64,000 nt of DNA. Origin: Bacillota bacterium (lineage in GTDB: Bacteria; Bacillota; Clostridia; Acetivibrionales; DTU013). Numbering within the stretch: position 1 is the stretch's first letter; every line of letters begins with the position of its first letter. The notes under the pieces were generated by a model. The model did no database searches, was not told the origin of the DNA, and saw only the letters and a list, made by a program, of their open reading frames with translations. The stretch is from NCBI GenBank assembly GCA_023435305.1, contig JAEYRV010000045.1:1-64000 (forward strand), in the 5' to 3' direction. Below are positions 17,520 to 26,184 of this stretch, piece after piece. The position numbers and the translations under genes are program-made.

Positions 17520-18179
17520 TCAGCTCTTGATATTGTGCTTGAACGCATAGATGGCTGCCTGGGTCCTGTCTGAAACGTTGAGCTTTCTGAATATATTGGA
17601 AACATGGTTCTTCACGGTTTTTTCACTTATGTACAGTGTCTTTGCTATCTCCTTGTTGATCATTCCCTCTGCAATAAGCTCCAGCACCTCGATTTCCCTT
17701 GATGTCAGATTGTTTCCGTCATGCTTATCCTTCTCGTGCAGTGTGACACGGTTGAACTCCCTGACAAGTTCCATTGTCATATTCGGCTGAATATAGGACC
17801 TGCCTGAGTGGACATTGCGGATGGCCTCGATCAATACCTTAGGTTCCGCATCCTTCAGGACATAACCTTCGGCCCCCATTTGAAGCGTTTTGAAAAGATA
17901 TTCCCTGTCTTCATGGATGGTCAGGACAATTATTCTGCTTGAAAGCTTGTCATCCTTTATTTGCTTAATTGCCTGCAAGCCGTTGGTACCGGGCATGTTG
18001 ATATCCATCAGGATCACATCCGGTCTGTGTTCCTTTGCCAGCTGTATAGCTTCACTGCCATTTGAGGCCTGAGCAATAACCGCTATGTCGCTTTCAAGCT
18101 CCAGGATCTGCTTCAGACCCTGCCTGAGCATTGAATGATCGTCGGCGATAAGCACACTAATCCTGTTTCCCATTTTCAA
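17520..18179 (-). CDS. DegU/NarL-type response regulator
   Basis: A 219-residue regulator. The receiver has phospho-acceptor Asp at about 59 (VILMDINMPG), acidic residues in IADDHSML and Lys in GYVLKDAEP. The C-terminal LuxR/GerE helix-turn-helix is LTSREIEVLELIAEGMINKE to VKNHVSNIFRKLNV. It overlaps the 3' end of the DegS-like kinase gene by 23 bases, implying translational coupling. The pilus operon lies immediately downstream on the same strand and is a likely target, which is inference from position. Confidence 0.92.
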   Translation of the reverse strand: MKMGNRISVLIADDHSMLRQGLKQILELESDIAVIAQASNGSEAIQLAKEHRPDVILMDINMPGTNGLQAIKQIKDDKLSSRIIVLTIHEDREYLFKTLQMGAEGYVLKDAEPKVLIEAIRNVHSGRSYIQPNMTMELVREFNRVTLHEKDKHDGNNLTSREIEVLELIAEGMINKEIAKTLYISEKTVKNHVSNIFRKLNVSDRTQAAIYAFKHNIKS

Positions 18180-19338
18180 CCCCCTCTTCTTGTGTAAAAG
18201 GTATCATTATATTCAACCGGGTGCCCTTCCCCGGCTCGGAGCTGATTGTCATCTCACCGTCCAGCAGCTCTACTCTTTCCCTCATGCTGACCAGGCCGAA
18301 CCCGCCGGATATATCTTCGTTTCTCTCCTTCAGCCTTGCTGTGTCAAAGCCGGCGCCGTCATCAAAAATATACAGTTTCAGGCTTTTTTGCATAAACTCC
18401 AGATGTATTGCCGCATTCATTGCCTTGGCATGCTTGACGACATTGTTCAATGCTTCCTGCACTATCCGGAATACTGTCAGCGAGATCACGGTTTTGATCT
18501 CAGGCTGCATTCCCTTTGTCTGGAAGGACACGGAAAGCCCGGATTCCTCCTGGAATGTGAGCACATATCTCTGCAGAGTAGGTACCAGTCCCAAATCGTC
18601 CAGTGACATCGGCCTCAGATCGTATATGATCTTACGTACATCCTGCAGGCTGTCCCTTACGATTTTTTTCAGGCTCCTTAACTCCTCGCGTGCCTTATCC
18701 AGATCTATATCTATCATTCTTTCACAAATCTCTGCTTTAAGAACCACATTTGACATCTGCTGCGCCGGACCATCATGAATGTCCCTTGCCACCCGCTGCC
18801 GTTCCTCTTCCTGAGCCTTTATTATTTTAAGGCCAAGAAGCTGTTTATGCTGCAGGCCCTCGAGCTGCAGGCTCACCTCCTGAAGATCACCCGTCATATA
18901 ACCAAGCGCCGCACTTACCTGTGTTATTAGATTATCGGCCCTTTGAACTGTTTTTATCGAATCCTTTATCCGTATTTCCAGTTCGTTGCGCCGTCTTATG
19001 AAAAACTGCTCCATCTCTCTTTTCACTGCCAGCTCTACTCGTAAGTTATCGGCTTTTTCGTAGGCATCCTTAAGCTCTTCCTGTGTATAATGGGAAAAGT
19101 TTTTATTAATGAGCATGAGTTTCCTCTTGCTTTCCTTCAATGCCACCTCCAGCACCTCGACCTCACTGATCAGCTGCTTTACCTGATCCTTGAGAGAACA
19201 CAGCTCATCCTCAAGCTTTTTACACTCTCTGCGGGAATTTTCTGCAATCTCATATATTTCGGATTTGCTGCTGTTGATTGCCTGTATTATTTTTTTGATG
19301 ATCTTATCAAGCTGTGCGATATCAAACTTGTAACCCAT
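18157..19338 (-). CDS. DegS-like cytoplasmic sensor histidine kinase
   Basis: A soluble 393-residue kinase with no membrane segment. Residues 1-165 are a long coiled-coil of DegS type (sensor domain rich in K/E/L). The HisKA_3 box EEERQRVARDIHDGPAQQMS places the phospho-acceptor His at about 188. The HATPase domain ends with GFGLVSMRERVELLDGEMTI. Its partner is the overlapping DegU-like gene. Bacillus DegS-DegU controls secretion and motility; here the next genes encode pili. Confidence 0.92.
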   Translation of the reverse strand: MGYKFDIAQLDKIIKKIIQAINSSKSEIYEIAENSRRECKKLEDELCSLKDQVKQLISEVEVLEVALKESKRKLMLINKNFSHYTQEELKDAYEKADNLRVELAVKREMEQFFIRRRNELEIRIKDSIKTVQRADNLITQVSAALGYMTGDLQEVSLQLEGLQHKQLLGLKIIKAQEEERQRVARDIHDGPAQQMSNVVLKAEICERMIDIDLDKAREELRSLKKIVRDSLQDVRKIIYDLRPMSLDDLGLVPTLQRYVLTFQEESGLSVSFQTKGMQPEIKTVISLTVFRIVQEALNNVVKHAKAMNAAIHLEFMQKSLKLYIFDDGAGFDTARLKERNEDISGGFGLVSMRERVELLDGEMTISSEPGKGTRLNIMIPFTQEEGVENGKQD

Positions 19339-19506
19339 TTAAGTACCACCTTTGAGAGCCGGTTTTATCACTTTATTCAAATATCATCAGGTATTTATTC
19401 TACATGAAACCTTATAAATCCTCTGTATTCCGACTTAATGCGAGTTTTTTTTCATCGGCATATCCCTGTTCCAGAAAATGTTACCTAAAATCAGTTTAAT
19501 TTTGTG

Positions 19507-19535
19507 TTGACAACAGCCCGGCCAGCTATTATAAT
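19507..19535 (+). promoter_or_regulatory. Consensus promoter of tRNA-Lys
   Basis: TTGACA (19507-19512), a 17-base spacer and TATAAT (19530-19535) are both perfect matches to the housekeeping consensus, about 40 bases ahead of the tRNA. Confidence 0.9.
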
Positions 19536-19575
19536 ATGAAAGGGTTCGAGAGAGAACGCCTCTCAAGCCGGATAT

Positions 19576-19651
19576 GCGCCATTAGCTCAGTTGGTAGAGC
19601 ACCTGACTCTTAATCAGGGTGTCCCGGGTTCGAGTCCCTGATGGCGCACCA
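19576..19651 (+). tRNA. tRNA-Lys (anticodon CTT)
   Basis: The cloverleaf is complete. GCGCCAT pairs with ATGGCGC in the acceptor, and the D arm is GCTCAGTTGGTAGAGC. The anticodon stem CCTGA/TCAGG encloses loop CTCTTAA with CTT at 34-36, and the T arm is CCGGG-TTCGAGT-CCCTG (one wobble-type mismatch). The 3' CCA is encoded. Confidence 0.97.
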
Positions 19652-19688
19652 AAGACCTTCACAGAAATGTGAAGGTCTTTTTTTATTC
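19651..19688 (+). terminator. Terminator after tRNA-Lys
   Basis: AAAGACCTTCACA-GAAA-TGTGAAGGTCTTT followed by further T's gives a perfect long stem directly after the tRNA CCA end. Confidence 0.95.
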
Positions 19689-19689
19689 C

Positions 19690-19910
19690 GGATCACTGAT
19701 ATTATGTTATTGTCTTTTAGCTATATTTGTAATATTATTAATCTTGTTTAGGGGTTTTATAAAACATTAGTCCTATATCTATAGGTCTGACGTCCCTTTT
19801 CAAGTACATTGTTCGATAGTATACTGAAATTTAATAATACATCTTATGTAAATATACCTGTACAAATATCTGTTCCATACTCGTCCAAGTGGTGTGAAGG
19901 GGGTTCTGAA
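19690..19910 (+). other. AT-rich leader ahead of the agrA-like gene
   Basis: No gene is seen between the tRNA terminator and the start at 19911. An in-frame extension of the agrA-like frame reaches back to 19809, but it lacks a ribosome-binding site and family similarity, whereas GGGGG precedes 19911. Confidence 0.5.
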
Positions 19911-20648
19911 ATGCTATCCATTGCTATTCTTGATGATAATATCAGGATGCTTGAGGAATACGAACAGCTTATCCCATCCTGGTTCAGCAAAAACGGAATA
20001 TGCGGGAGGATCGTTACAGCTACGACCGACTACAGGGAGTTTATAAATGCAGTAAGAGAGCAGTCCGCCAATGTATCCATCATTGATATCAATCTGCAGT
20101 CTGAGATCAATGGACTGTATGTAGCAAAACTATTACGGAAGGAGAAAATAAACACGGAGATCATCTTCTGTACGGGTATGCTTGAGTATATGCATCAGGC
20201 ATTTGATGTAAATGCATATCACTTTATAATAAAGCCTGTCGGCCGCAATCTCGAAAAATGTCTAGTCAAACTTGAAAGAGAGATCTCAGCCAGGCAGAAA
20301 AACAAGGGCATACTTGAGGTCAGGACAAAGTCGCGTATTTACTATATCTCATATGACTCGATCTCCCATATTAACAGAGAGGGTACGAAAACTGTCATAT
20401 ATTCATCCGACAATGCACTGGAGGTCTACGACAGTCTCGATTCCATCACCTCGAAGCTGGACAGCGAAAAATTCGTAAAATGCCATAGATCCTCTATAGT
20501 CAATAAGGATTTCATAAAATATATAGATAAAAAAAACAGGACCATTATACTGACAAATGGTTACCAGGGCAGGCTTGGTCAGCTCGGGACCATATCTCTG
20601 GTCAATGAAAGGAGCTCTGTCAATGACCTTTTACACTATTCTGATTAA
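19911..20648 (+). CDS. LytTR-type response regulator (AgrA-like)
   Basis: A 245-residue regulator starting at the ATG at 19911. The receiver (residues 1-120) has ILDDN near the N-terminus, phospho-acceptor Asp at about 59 (SIIDINLQSE) and Lys in FIIKPVGR. The C-terminal LytTR DNA-binding domain covers VRTKSRIYYISYDSISHINR to FVKCHRSSIVNKDFIKYID. Its 3' end overlaps the kinase gene by 26 bases. Together with the agrB/agrD genes facing it, it probably answers the cyclic peptide signal. Confidence 0.93.
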   Translation: MLSIAILDDNIRMLEEYEQLIPSWFSKNGICGRIVTATTDYREFINAVREQSANVSIIDINLQSEINGLYVAKLLRKEKINTEIIFCTGMLEYMHQAFDVNAYHFIIKPVGRNLEKCLVKLEREISARQKNKGILEVRTKSRIYYISYDSISHINREGTKTVIYSSDNALEVYDSLDSITSKLDSEKFVKCHRSSIVNKDFIKYIDKKNRTIILTNGYQGRLGQLGTISLVNERSSVNDLLHYSD

Positions 20649-21909
20649 TACCTTTTTTGCATTTTTGGGGGCCTTATATATCATATATTTTTTTAGTACA
20701 ATATTTGACCTCAAACTGAAAACCTCCCACAGTATTTCATTTATATTATTGTTCGGATTGCTGAACGGCCTTGTATCATCACTAATGAGTACTGCAGCAA
20801 TTAAGCCGCTGGTATTGCTTGTTATAAGTATATCTTTAATAGTGATACTATTTAAAACCAAACTCATACTTGCTTTTTTATCCTTCTCCATTTACATAAT
20901 AGCTCTTGCCGCAGGAAATGCCCTGATACCTATCGCTGTAAATCTTTTTATGCCGGGACAGACAGCGGAAACGATACAGAACACTCCACTGCTGTTGCTG
21001 GCTGGCAATGCCTTTGCAAACATAGTTGCTTTCATCATATTTATACTGATCAATCCTGCAAGGATTTTTGTCAAGATGATCAGCCGCGATAAGTTACTGT
21101 TGTCGCTGACAGCTGGTACGGTCCTTGTCTTGGGTGCCTCCTCCGCCATGCACATTTATACCAAAAATTCCAATATGCCTTCATACTTCATCATTGCCTC
21201 TATCAGCATATCGTACTGTGTTTTTATTGTTTTGATGTGGTTCAATACACTCAGAAAGGTCATCCGTGAGGAAGATCTGAAGCAGCAGAAATTTTATAAC
21301 GAGTCGCTTCGTTCGACACTTTTTGAATTGAGAAGATTCAGGCATGATTGGATCAATAATCTGATAGTCATAGATTCAATGATCAAAATGAACAAGTCCA
21401 ATGAACTGAAAAAATATGTATCCGAGCTGATAGATAACTGCTCTCAGCATGCCAATACACAAATTTATGACATCAAAAATGCAGGCTTATTTGGCATATT
21501 ATCTTCAAAAATAAACCTGGCATATGAGAAAGGAGTAACCGTTGACTTATCCGTGATAGGTGAGGTCGAAGATATCCCCGGCATAAAAATATCTGAGCTT
21601 TGCGAAGTATTGGGTATTTTTTTGGATAATGCCATAGAAGAGGCCTCTCTGGGAGAAAAGGAGATAGGCATCAGTCTCAGGGAGGGTAAAAAATTCATCG
21701 AAATATCCGTATCAAACAGCTGTACGACTGCTCCTGATATACACAAGATATATCTTGACGGTTATTCGACAAAAGGTGAAAACAGAGGAATGGGACTTGC
21801 AATAGCAAAAAAGATCATAGATAAATATAAAAACATGCTGCATATAACTACATTTGAAGATAACACATTCATCCAGACTATCGAAATCGAAAACCAAAAG
21901 GGGCTGTGA
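20623..21909 (+). CDS. GHKL sensor histidine kinase (AgrC-like)
   Basis: From the ATG at 20623 (GGAG upstream) the protein has 428 residues. Residues 1-215 hold about six membrane segments, the peptide-sensing module of AgrC-type receptors. The phospho-acceptor His is at about 241 in RRFRHDWINNLIVI. A GHKL ATPase domain follows (EVLGIFLDNAIEEAS as N box, GENRGMGLAIAKKIID as G box). It ends 25 bases before the facing agrD stop. An earlier in-frame start at 20557 would lie deep in the preceding gene. Confidence 0.93.
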   Translation: MTFYTILINTFFAFLGALYIIYFFSTIFDLKLKTSHSISFILLFGLLNGLVSSLMSTAAIKPLVLLVISISLIVILFKTKLILAFLSFSIYIIALAAGNALIPIAVNLFMPGQTAETIQNTPLLLLAGNAFANIVAFIIFILINPARIFVKMISRDKLLLSLTAGTVLVLGASSAMHIYTKNSNMPSYFIIASISISYCVFIVLMWFNTLRKVIREEDLKQQKFYNESLRSTLFELRRFRHDWINNLIVIDSMIKMNKSNELKKYVSELIDNCSQHANTQIYDIKNAGLFGILSSKINLAYEKGVTVDLSVIGEVEDIPGIKISELCEVLGIFLDNAIEEASLGEKEIGISLREGKKFIEISVSNSCTTAPDIHKIYLDGYSTKGENRGMGLAIAKKIIDKYKNMLHITTFEDNTFIQTIEIENQKGL

Positions 21910-21920
21910 GCCCCCTTCGA
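21897..21920. terminator. Hairpin between convergent agrC-like and agrD
   Basis: AAGGGGCT-GTG-AGCCCCCTT spans the agrC-like stop codon. The T tail is better on the minus strand (CCCCTTTTGG), so it can serve the agrB-agrD transcript and perhaps both. Confidence 0.55.
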
Positions 21921-21934
21921 TTCCTGTAATATGA

Positions 21935-22078
21935 TCAGTCTTCTCTAATAAGTGCTTTCGGGCATTCCCTTTGATAGCAGGACCAGAACCAGCAACCATA
22001 AGTCGAAACGGCTGAAGCTGCGACCACACCTGCCATCGCTGCAAGGCAAACCAGGGTCTTAAGATAATTCTTTTTCAT
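21935..22078 (-). CDS. agrD: AgrD-like cyclic thiolactone autoinducer precursor
   Basis: A 47-residue precursor whose ATG overlaps the agrB stop (TATGAAA), so translation is coupled. The layout matches AgrD: a basic, hydrophobic leader (MKKNYLKTLVCLAAMAG), a core region STYGCWFWSCYQ and an acidic tail (CPKALIRED). The core aligns with the CLWFT core of Clostridium perfringens AgrD, and the following YQ..CPKAL with its HQP..PKSL. I predict a five-residue thiolactone ring C-W-F-W-S closed on Cys29. Two extra cysteines (34 and 39) are unusual and leave the ring boundaries uncertain. Confidence 0.87.
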   Translation of the reverse strand: MKKNYLKTLVCLAAMAGVVAASAVSTYGCWFWSCYQRECPKALIRED

Positions 22079-22671
22079 ACCAGTGCCTCCTCTCCTCCGT
22101 ATTTGTTCTTTGATATCCTGTATGCAATCGGTGTCATAAGCACAGATTGAATAAAGCATGTAAAAAGTATGAGCCTTGACCATATCTCCGGCGTGAACCA
22201 AGCTGCGGTAAATAGTACTGCAAGTAATATGAATCCCCCTGTGCGCAGCTGCTTTCTCTGTCTTTTGGATTTCACCGGTTTCTGGGGCAGGTCTGCTGGC
22301 GCATAAAGCCAGGCAGCCGCATATGAAAAAGGCAGGACAGTTATAAAAAGAAGCAAATTGTCGATTTTCAGATATATGGCTGCTCCAACAACCCCGAAAA
22401 CAATGATGGAATGTGTCAGAATGCATCCCAGATGAGTTTTTGCATGTATCCCGCCCAGAAATGTCCTTTGTATCCCGTAGACGGCCACAACTGCCAGAAC
22501 ATATTGCCAGATCCCCAGCACTGCGGATATCAGCAGTATAGCAGATATCTTTACTATTTCTGACACAGTCATATATACACCGTACTCAATGATTTCCCTT
22601 CTTTCCGGTGCAATATCGGGTAAGGTTGAATATATCATGTCCGTCATATATTTACTGATTTTATCGAACAT
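22075..22671 (-). CDS. agrB: AgrB-like peptidase/exporter
   Basis: Membrane endopeptidase that trims and cyclises the AgrD precursor. The ATG at 22671 fits the AGGTGA site best (198 residues); GTG at 22680 and ATG at 22677 are alternatives. The catalytic motif is FLGGIHAKTHLGC with His at about 76 and Cys at about 83, seven residues apart as in other AgrB proteins. About five to six membrane segments follow. A basic cytoplasmic loop (KPVKSKRQRKQLRTG) is present. It is transcribed toward the agrA/agrC-like pair, the reverse of the Staphylococcus order. Confidence 0.93.
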   Translation of the reverse strand: MFDKISKYMTDMIYSTLPDIAPERREIIEYGVYMTVSEIVKISAILLISAVLGIWQYVLAVVAVYGIQRTFLGGIHAKTHLGCILTHSIIVFGVVGAAIYLKIDNLLLFITVLPFSYAAAWLYAPADLPQKPVKSKRQRKQLRTGGFILLAVLFTAAWFTPEIWSRLILFTCFIQSVLMTPIAYRISKNKYGGEEALV

Positions 22672-22864
22672 TGTCATCACCTATATAAATTATATACCTA
22701 ATGTACACAGAACTTTATATATTTACTAAAATGCCTTTTAGTTTTATCGAATGATGTTTTTATGATTTTCAGAAAAAGATTTGGGCGATATACAATAAAA
22801 TGCAGACAGCAGTACCCTTTCATTAATATATTAAGGGCAATAGACAGGGAAATTCTTGCAGGAG

Positions 22865-22893
22865 TTGACAAATTTCATGCAGGATGATATTTT
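22865..22893 (+). promoter_or_regulatory. Promoter upstream of the 77-residue ORF
   Basis: TTGACA (22865-22870), 17 bases, TATTTT (22888-22893). The -35 is perfect and the spacing ideal. The transcript would carry an 80-base leader to the start at 22978. The rest of the gap between agrB and this gene shows no other feature. Confidence 0.5.
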
Positions 22894-22977
22894 ATTTTTG
22901 ACGGCATTATTATGAAATGCCTGGCGTCATTGATAAAACTTGTAAATCGTATGGTTATTGTAGTAAAGAGGTATGAT

Positions 22978-23211
22978 ATGTTATCCAGATTAACCGAATG
23001 CACATTGCTTATGCTGAAGGTCATTCACGAAATGTATAGTACACAAAGGATAACCTATAAAGAATTTGTTGATCATTCAGAAAAAAAGCTGCAGTTCCTG
23101 AACGAAAATATTGGACTTTTCACTTCCGAAGACGAAAGAAAAATCGCATCAGATCTTCTGTATAAATGCAATTCTGTTTTATCACAAAAAGCAGGCCAGT
23201 ATCTGCAATAG
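22978..23211 (+). CDS. Hypothetical small helical protein
   Basis: A 77-residue protein from the ATG at 22978 (AGAGG upstream); an in-frame ATG at 22912 has no site. It is predicted almost entirely alpha-helical, with an amphipathic N-terminal half (CTLLMLKVIHEMY) and a charged middle (DHSEKKLQFLNENI). No domain is recognised. It is isolated between agrB and murG, which both run on the other strand. Its own promoter and balanced composition suggest a real gene. Confidence 0.6.
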   Translation: MLSRLTECTLLMLKVIHEMYSTQRITYKEFVDHSEKKLQFLNENIGLFTSEDERKIASDLLYKCNSVLSQKAGQYLQ

Positions 23212-23216
23212 AATAC

Positions 23217-24284
23217 CTAACTCTTCATGTGTTTATTAATGACCTTGATAACTGCTGATACTCCGCTGTCATTGCCAGCGCTGTTCATAGCAGATATATA
23301 GCTGTTTGCGTTTTCCTTCAGCTGATATATTGAACGGATCAATGCTTCACCGTTCAATTGATCCTCGTCGAGCACCATGCTGTAGCCCTGCCTCTCAAAG
23401 GACGCTGCATTCAATATCTGATCTCCCCTGCTTGCGGCTTTCGACAACGGGATCAAAAGGTTGGGCTTTTTCAGTGCAAGCAATTCAAAAAGAACTGTAG
23501 CTCCGGCCCTTGAAACAACGAAGTCAGCCATGGCATATATATGCGGCTGTTCCTCGTTTATGTACTCGAACTGCCTGTATCCCCGTCTGTTCTCCAGCTC
23601 AGGTGCAATATTGCCTTTACCGCAGATATGGCAGATGTTGAAGTCCTTTAGCAGCTTATCAAGTATATCCCTTACTGCCAAATTGATCTTTTCAGAGCCG
23701 AGACTGCCTCCTATGACCATTATCACAGGCTTTGAGCCATCAAAGCCGCAAATGCTCCTGCCCGTCTGGCGTTGGCCCTCCATAAGCGATTCTCTTATGG
23801 GTATGCCCGTCTTTATTCCTTTTTTCTCAGGGATATGCCTGCCCGATTCGGGAAAAGTGTAACAGACAGCCTTTGCAAAAGGCATGGAGAGCTTATTTGT
23901 GAGTCCCGGTGTAATGTCAGACTCGTGTATCACCACCGGAATCCTCCTTAACCATGCTGCCCAGACGACCGGGCACGATACAAAGCCGCCCTTGCTGAAC
24001 ACGGCAGCCGGCTTCAGTCTGCCCAGAATGGAAAATGCCTGGCTGAGTCCGCCAGCTACTTTAAAGATATCAGTCAGATTCTTAACGTCAAAATACCTGC
24101 GCAGCTTGCCCGCGCTTATCTCGTGATACGGGATCCCCTCCCGAAGGAGCAGTTCCCTTTCGATACCATTCCGTGACCCTATATAATGTACATCGCAGCC
24201 TTCTCTCCTGAGGGCCGGTAATAATGCTATATTGGGAGTTACATGACCAGACGAGCCTCCGCCTGTCAAAACTATCGTTTTCAT
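23217..24284 (-). CDS. murG: UDP-GlcNAc--lipid I transferase MurG
   Basis: Peripheral membrane glycosyltransferase that makes lipid II. The 355-residue protein has the N-terminal glycine loop TGGGSSGHVTPNIAL, a second loop SKGGFVSCPV and the donor site motif VIGGSLGSEKIN. It also has the acidic ISRAGA-type region ADFVVSRAGATVLFELLALKKPNLLIPL. It is separated from the other division genes by 15 kb, so the division/wall cluster is broken up in this genome. It follows the DUF47 gene by 42 bases on the same strand. Confidence 0.96.
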   Translation of the reverse strand: MKTIVLTGGGSSGHVTPNIALLPALRREGCDVHYIGSRNGIERELLLREGIPYHEISAGKLRRYFDVKNLTDIFKVAGGLSQAFSILGRLKPAAVFSKGGFVSCPVVWAAWLRRIPVVIHESDITPGLTNKLSMPFAKAVCYTFPESGRHIPEKKGIKTGIPIRESLMEGQRQTGRSICGFDGSKPVIMVIGGSLGSEKINLAVRDILDKLLKDFNICHICGKGNIAPELENRRGYRQFEYINEEQPHIYAMADFVVSRAGATVLFELLALKKPNLLIPLSKAASRGDQILNAASFERQGYSMVLDEDQLNGEALIRSIYQLKENANSYISAMNSAGNDSGVSAVIKVINKHMKS

Positions 24285-24326
24285 ATCAGCTACCTGCTCC
24301 CATGTTGCGCAACGCTTTATTCTTTA

Positions 24327-24950
24327 TCAGGAATTCTTCATTATGACATTCTCGATTGCATTTGCCACGTCCTCGCAGGAGTCACAGCACTTCTCAAGGT
24401 AATGGTATACTGTATCCCATGCCGCCAGTTCCTTATAGTCCTGACATTCTACGTAAAGCTTTCTGGTAGCCTCCATGAACAGTACATCGCCTTCCTCTTC
24501 CAAACGGTTGACTTCAACTACAAGATCATGCAGCTTGGCAGATTTACGGAAGTTGTAGAACTCATCAAGGGCTATCTTCAATGAATTACAGCACTTTACA
24601 ATAACCGCTGTCATTTTCAGTGCATATTCATTGACACTCTTCACATTATACATATGCATACGCATAAGGACATCTTCTATAGTGTCGGTCACTGTGTCGA
24701 TGGAGTCCGCCATTGCCATGATATCTTCGCGTTCAATAGGAGTTATGAATTCCCTTGAAAGCCTTTGTATCATCTTATGCCTTGCCTCATCGCCGCTATG
24801 CTCGATCACATGCATTTCCTTCATTTTGTCAGGCACCTGCTCCGCATTATAGTTATTTAGTATATTGTTCAGCAAGTCGGCTGCTTTACAGGAGTATACC
24901 GCCAATTCAACGAAGGTGTCGAAATAATTTGTATCCTTTTTACGTGCCAT
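24327..24950 (-). CDS. DUF47 (PhoU-like) phosphate transport regulator
   Basis: A 207-residue helical protein of the DUF47/YkaA family, whose members are encoded with Pit transporters and are thought to regulate them. Features include FVELAVYSCKAADLLNNIL, EHSGDEARHKMIQRLSREFITPIEREDIMAMADSID (PhoU-like metal-binding E/D residues) and RLEEEGDVLFMEATRKLY. It starts 35 bases after the pit stop, implying one operon. Confidence 0.93.
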   Translation of the reverse strand: MARKKDTNYFDTFVELAVYSCKAADLLNNILNNYNAEQVPDKMKEMHVIEHSGDEARHKMIQRLSREFITPIEREDIMAMADSIDTVTDTIEDVLMRMHMYNVKSVNEYALKMTAVIVKCCNSLKIALDEFYNFRKSAKLHDLVVEVNRLEEEGDVLFMEATRKLYVECQDYKELAAWDTVYHYLEKCCDSCEDVANAIENVIMKNS

Positions 24951-24985
24951 ATTAAACCTTCCTCATCAATTATATTTTTTTCATG

Positions 24986-26038
24986 CTAAAATATTCTCAT
25001 AAAAAGCTTTGCCATTAAGAATCCTATCAGACCACAGCCGGGAAATGTCAGTATCCATGCCAGTACCATATCCTTCACTACACCCCAGTTGACCGAGGAT
25101 ATCCTTTTTGCAGCGCCGACGCCCATTACCGCGGTAGTCTTGGTGTGGGTCGTACTTACGGGAAGTCCCAGAATAATTGCAGTGAAAATGCTGGATGCGC
25201 CTACCAGGTCAGCTGAAAAGCCCTGATATGTCTCAAGCTTTACCATATCCATGCCGACGGATTTGATTATCCTCATGCCTCCCACGGAGGTCCCGAATGC
25301 CATAACAACGGAACAGAGGATCGCAAGCCAGATCGGTATAGTAAAATTGGTCACGTTTGACTGGCCCTGGGAAAGGAATAAACCAAGCATGAACACGCCC
25401 ATGAACTTCTGCCCATCCTGTGCTCCATGCATGAATGCCATGCCTGCCGCACCGGCTATTTGAGCATATTTAAAGGTATAATAGGTTTTTCTTCTGTTGA
25501 AACGCTTGAAAATGAATTCAACCAGCTTTACAACGACTATTCCTCCGAAAAAGCCCATAACAACTGAAAGGATCAGACCGTATATGACCTTTACCCATTC
25601 GCTGGGATTAATGCCGCTTATTCCGCCCTGCAGAGCAATTGCCGCACCGGAAATACCTGCGATCAGCGCATGGCTTTCACTGGTAGGGATACCGAACCAC
25701 CATGCAGACACCGCCCATAAAACAATGGCAAAAAGAGCCGCACAGAGAGCAACAAGGGCTTCATGGGAATCACCGCCGAAATCGACCATTTTGTATATGG
25801 TTTGGGCAACTCCGTTACTTATCATACTCATAATAAAAACGCCGAGGAAATCAAAAACTGCAGCTAATATGATGGCGGGACGAGGACTCATGGAACGGGT
25901 GGAAATACAGGTGGCTATTGCATTTGGGGCATCAGTCCAGCCATTGACCATGACCACGCCCAAGGTCAGCAGAACTGTTATCATAAGTGCGGGAGTTGTA
26001 ACGAGTTTACTTAAAAAATCCGTTAATGTAATAGTCAT
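24986..26038 (-). CDS. pit: Inorganic phosphate transporter, PiT family
   Basis: A 350-residue permease with about ten membrane segments and the two PiT repeats. Signature sequences are GWTDAPNAIATCISTRSM near the N-terminus and GLPVSTTHTKTTAVMGVGAA near the C-terminus. It carries out metal-phosphate/proton or sodium symport. It leads a two-gene operon with DUF47. An 8-bp perfect inverted repeat lies about 130 bases upstream of the start. Confidence 0.95.
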   Translation of the reverse strand: MTITLTDFLSKLVTTPALMITVLLTLGVVMVNGWTDAPNAIATCISTRSMSPRPAIILAAVFDFLGVFIMSMISNGVAQTIYKMVDFGGDSHEALVALCAALFAIVLWAVSAWWFGIPTSESHALIAGISGAAIALQGGISGINPSEWVKVIYGLILSVVMGFFGGIVVVKLVEFIFKRFNRRKTYYTFKYAQIAGAAGMAFMHGAQDGQKFMGVFMLGLFLSQGQSNVTNFTIPIWLAILCSVVMAFGTSVGGMRIIKSVGMDMVKLETYQGFSADLVGASSIFTAIILGLPVSTTHTKTTAVMGVGAAKRISSVNWGVVKDMVLAWILTFPGCGLIGFLMAKLFMRIF

Positions 26039-26163
26039 TATTCATCAACTTTCTATAAAAGTTTATACTATATTATGTACTACATCAAACGTTTTTAGCA
26101 TATCATGTTTTTTTTCTCTAAACAATACCAGTAAACATAAATTCTTCATAAATCGAGTTTATT

Positions 26164-26184
26164 CATTGTTTTCTATAAACAATG
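26164..26184. repeat. Short palindrome upstream of pit
   Basis: CATTGTTT-TCTAT-AAACAATG is a perfect 8-bp inverted repeat with a 5-bp centre, inside the 257-base gap between the dnaK-like 3' end and pit. It lacks a T tail, so an operator is more likely than a terminator. No other feature is seen in the gap. Confidence 0.4.

Noticed and set aside
19809..19910. N-terminal extension of the agrA-like regulator
   Set aside because: The frame is open but has no ribosome-binding site, and the receiver fold starts exactly at the ATG at 19911, which has GGGGG ahead of it.
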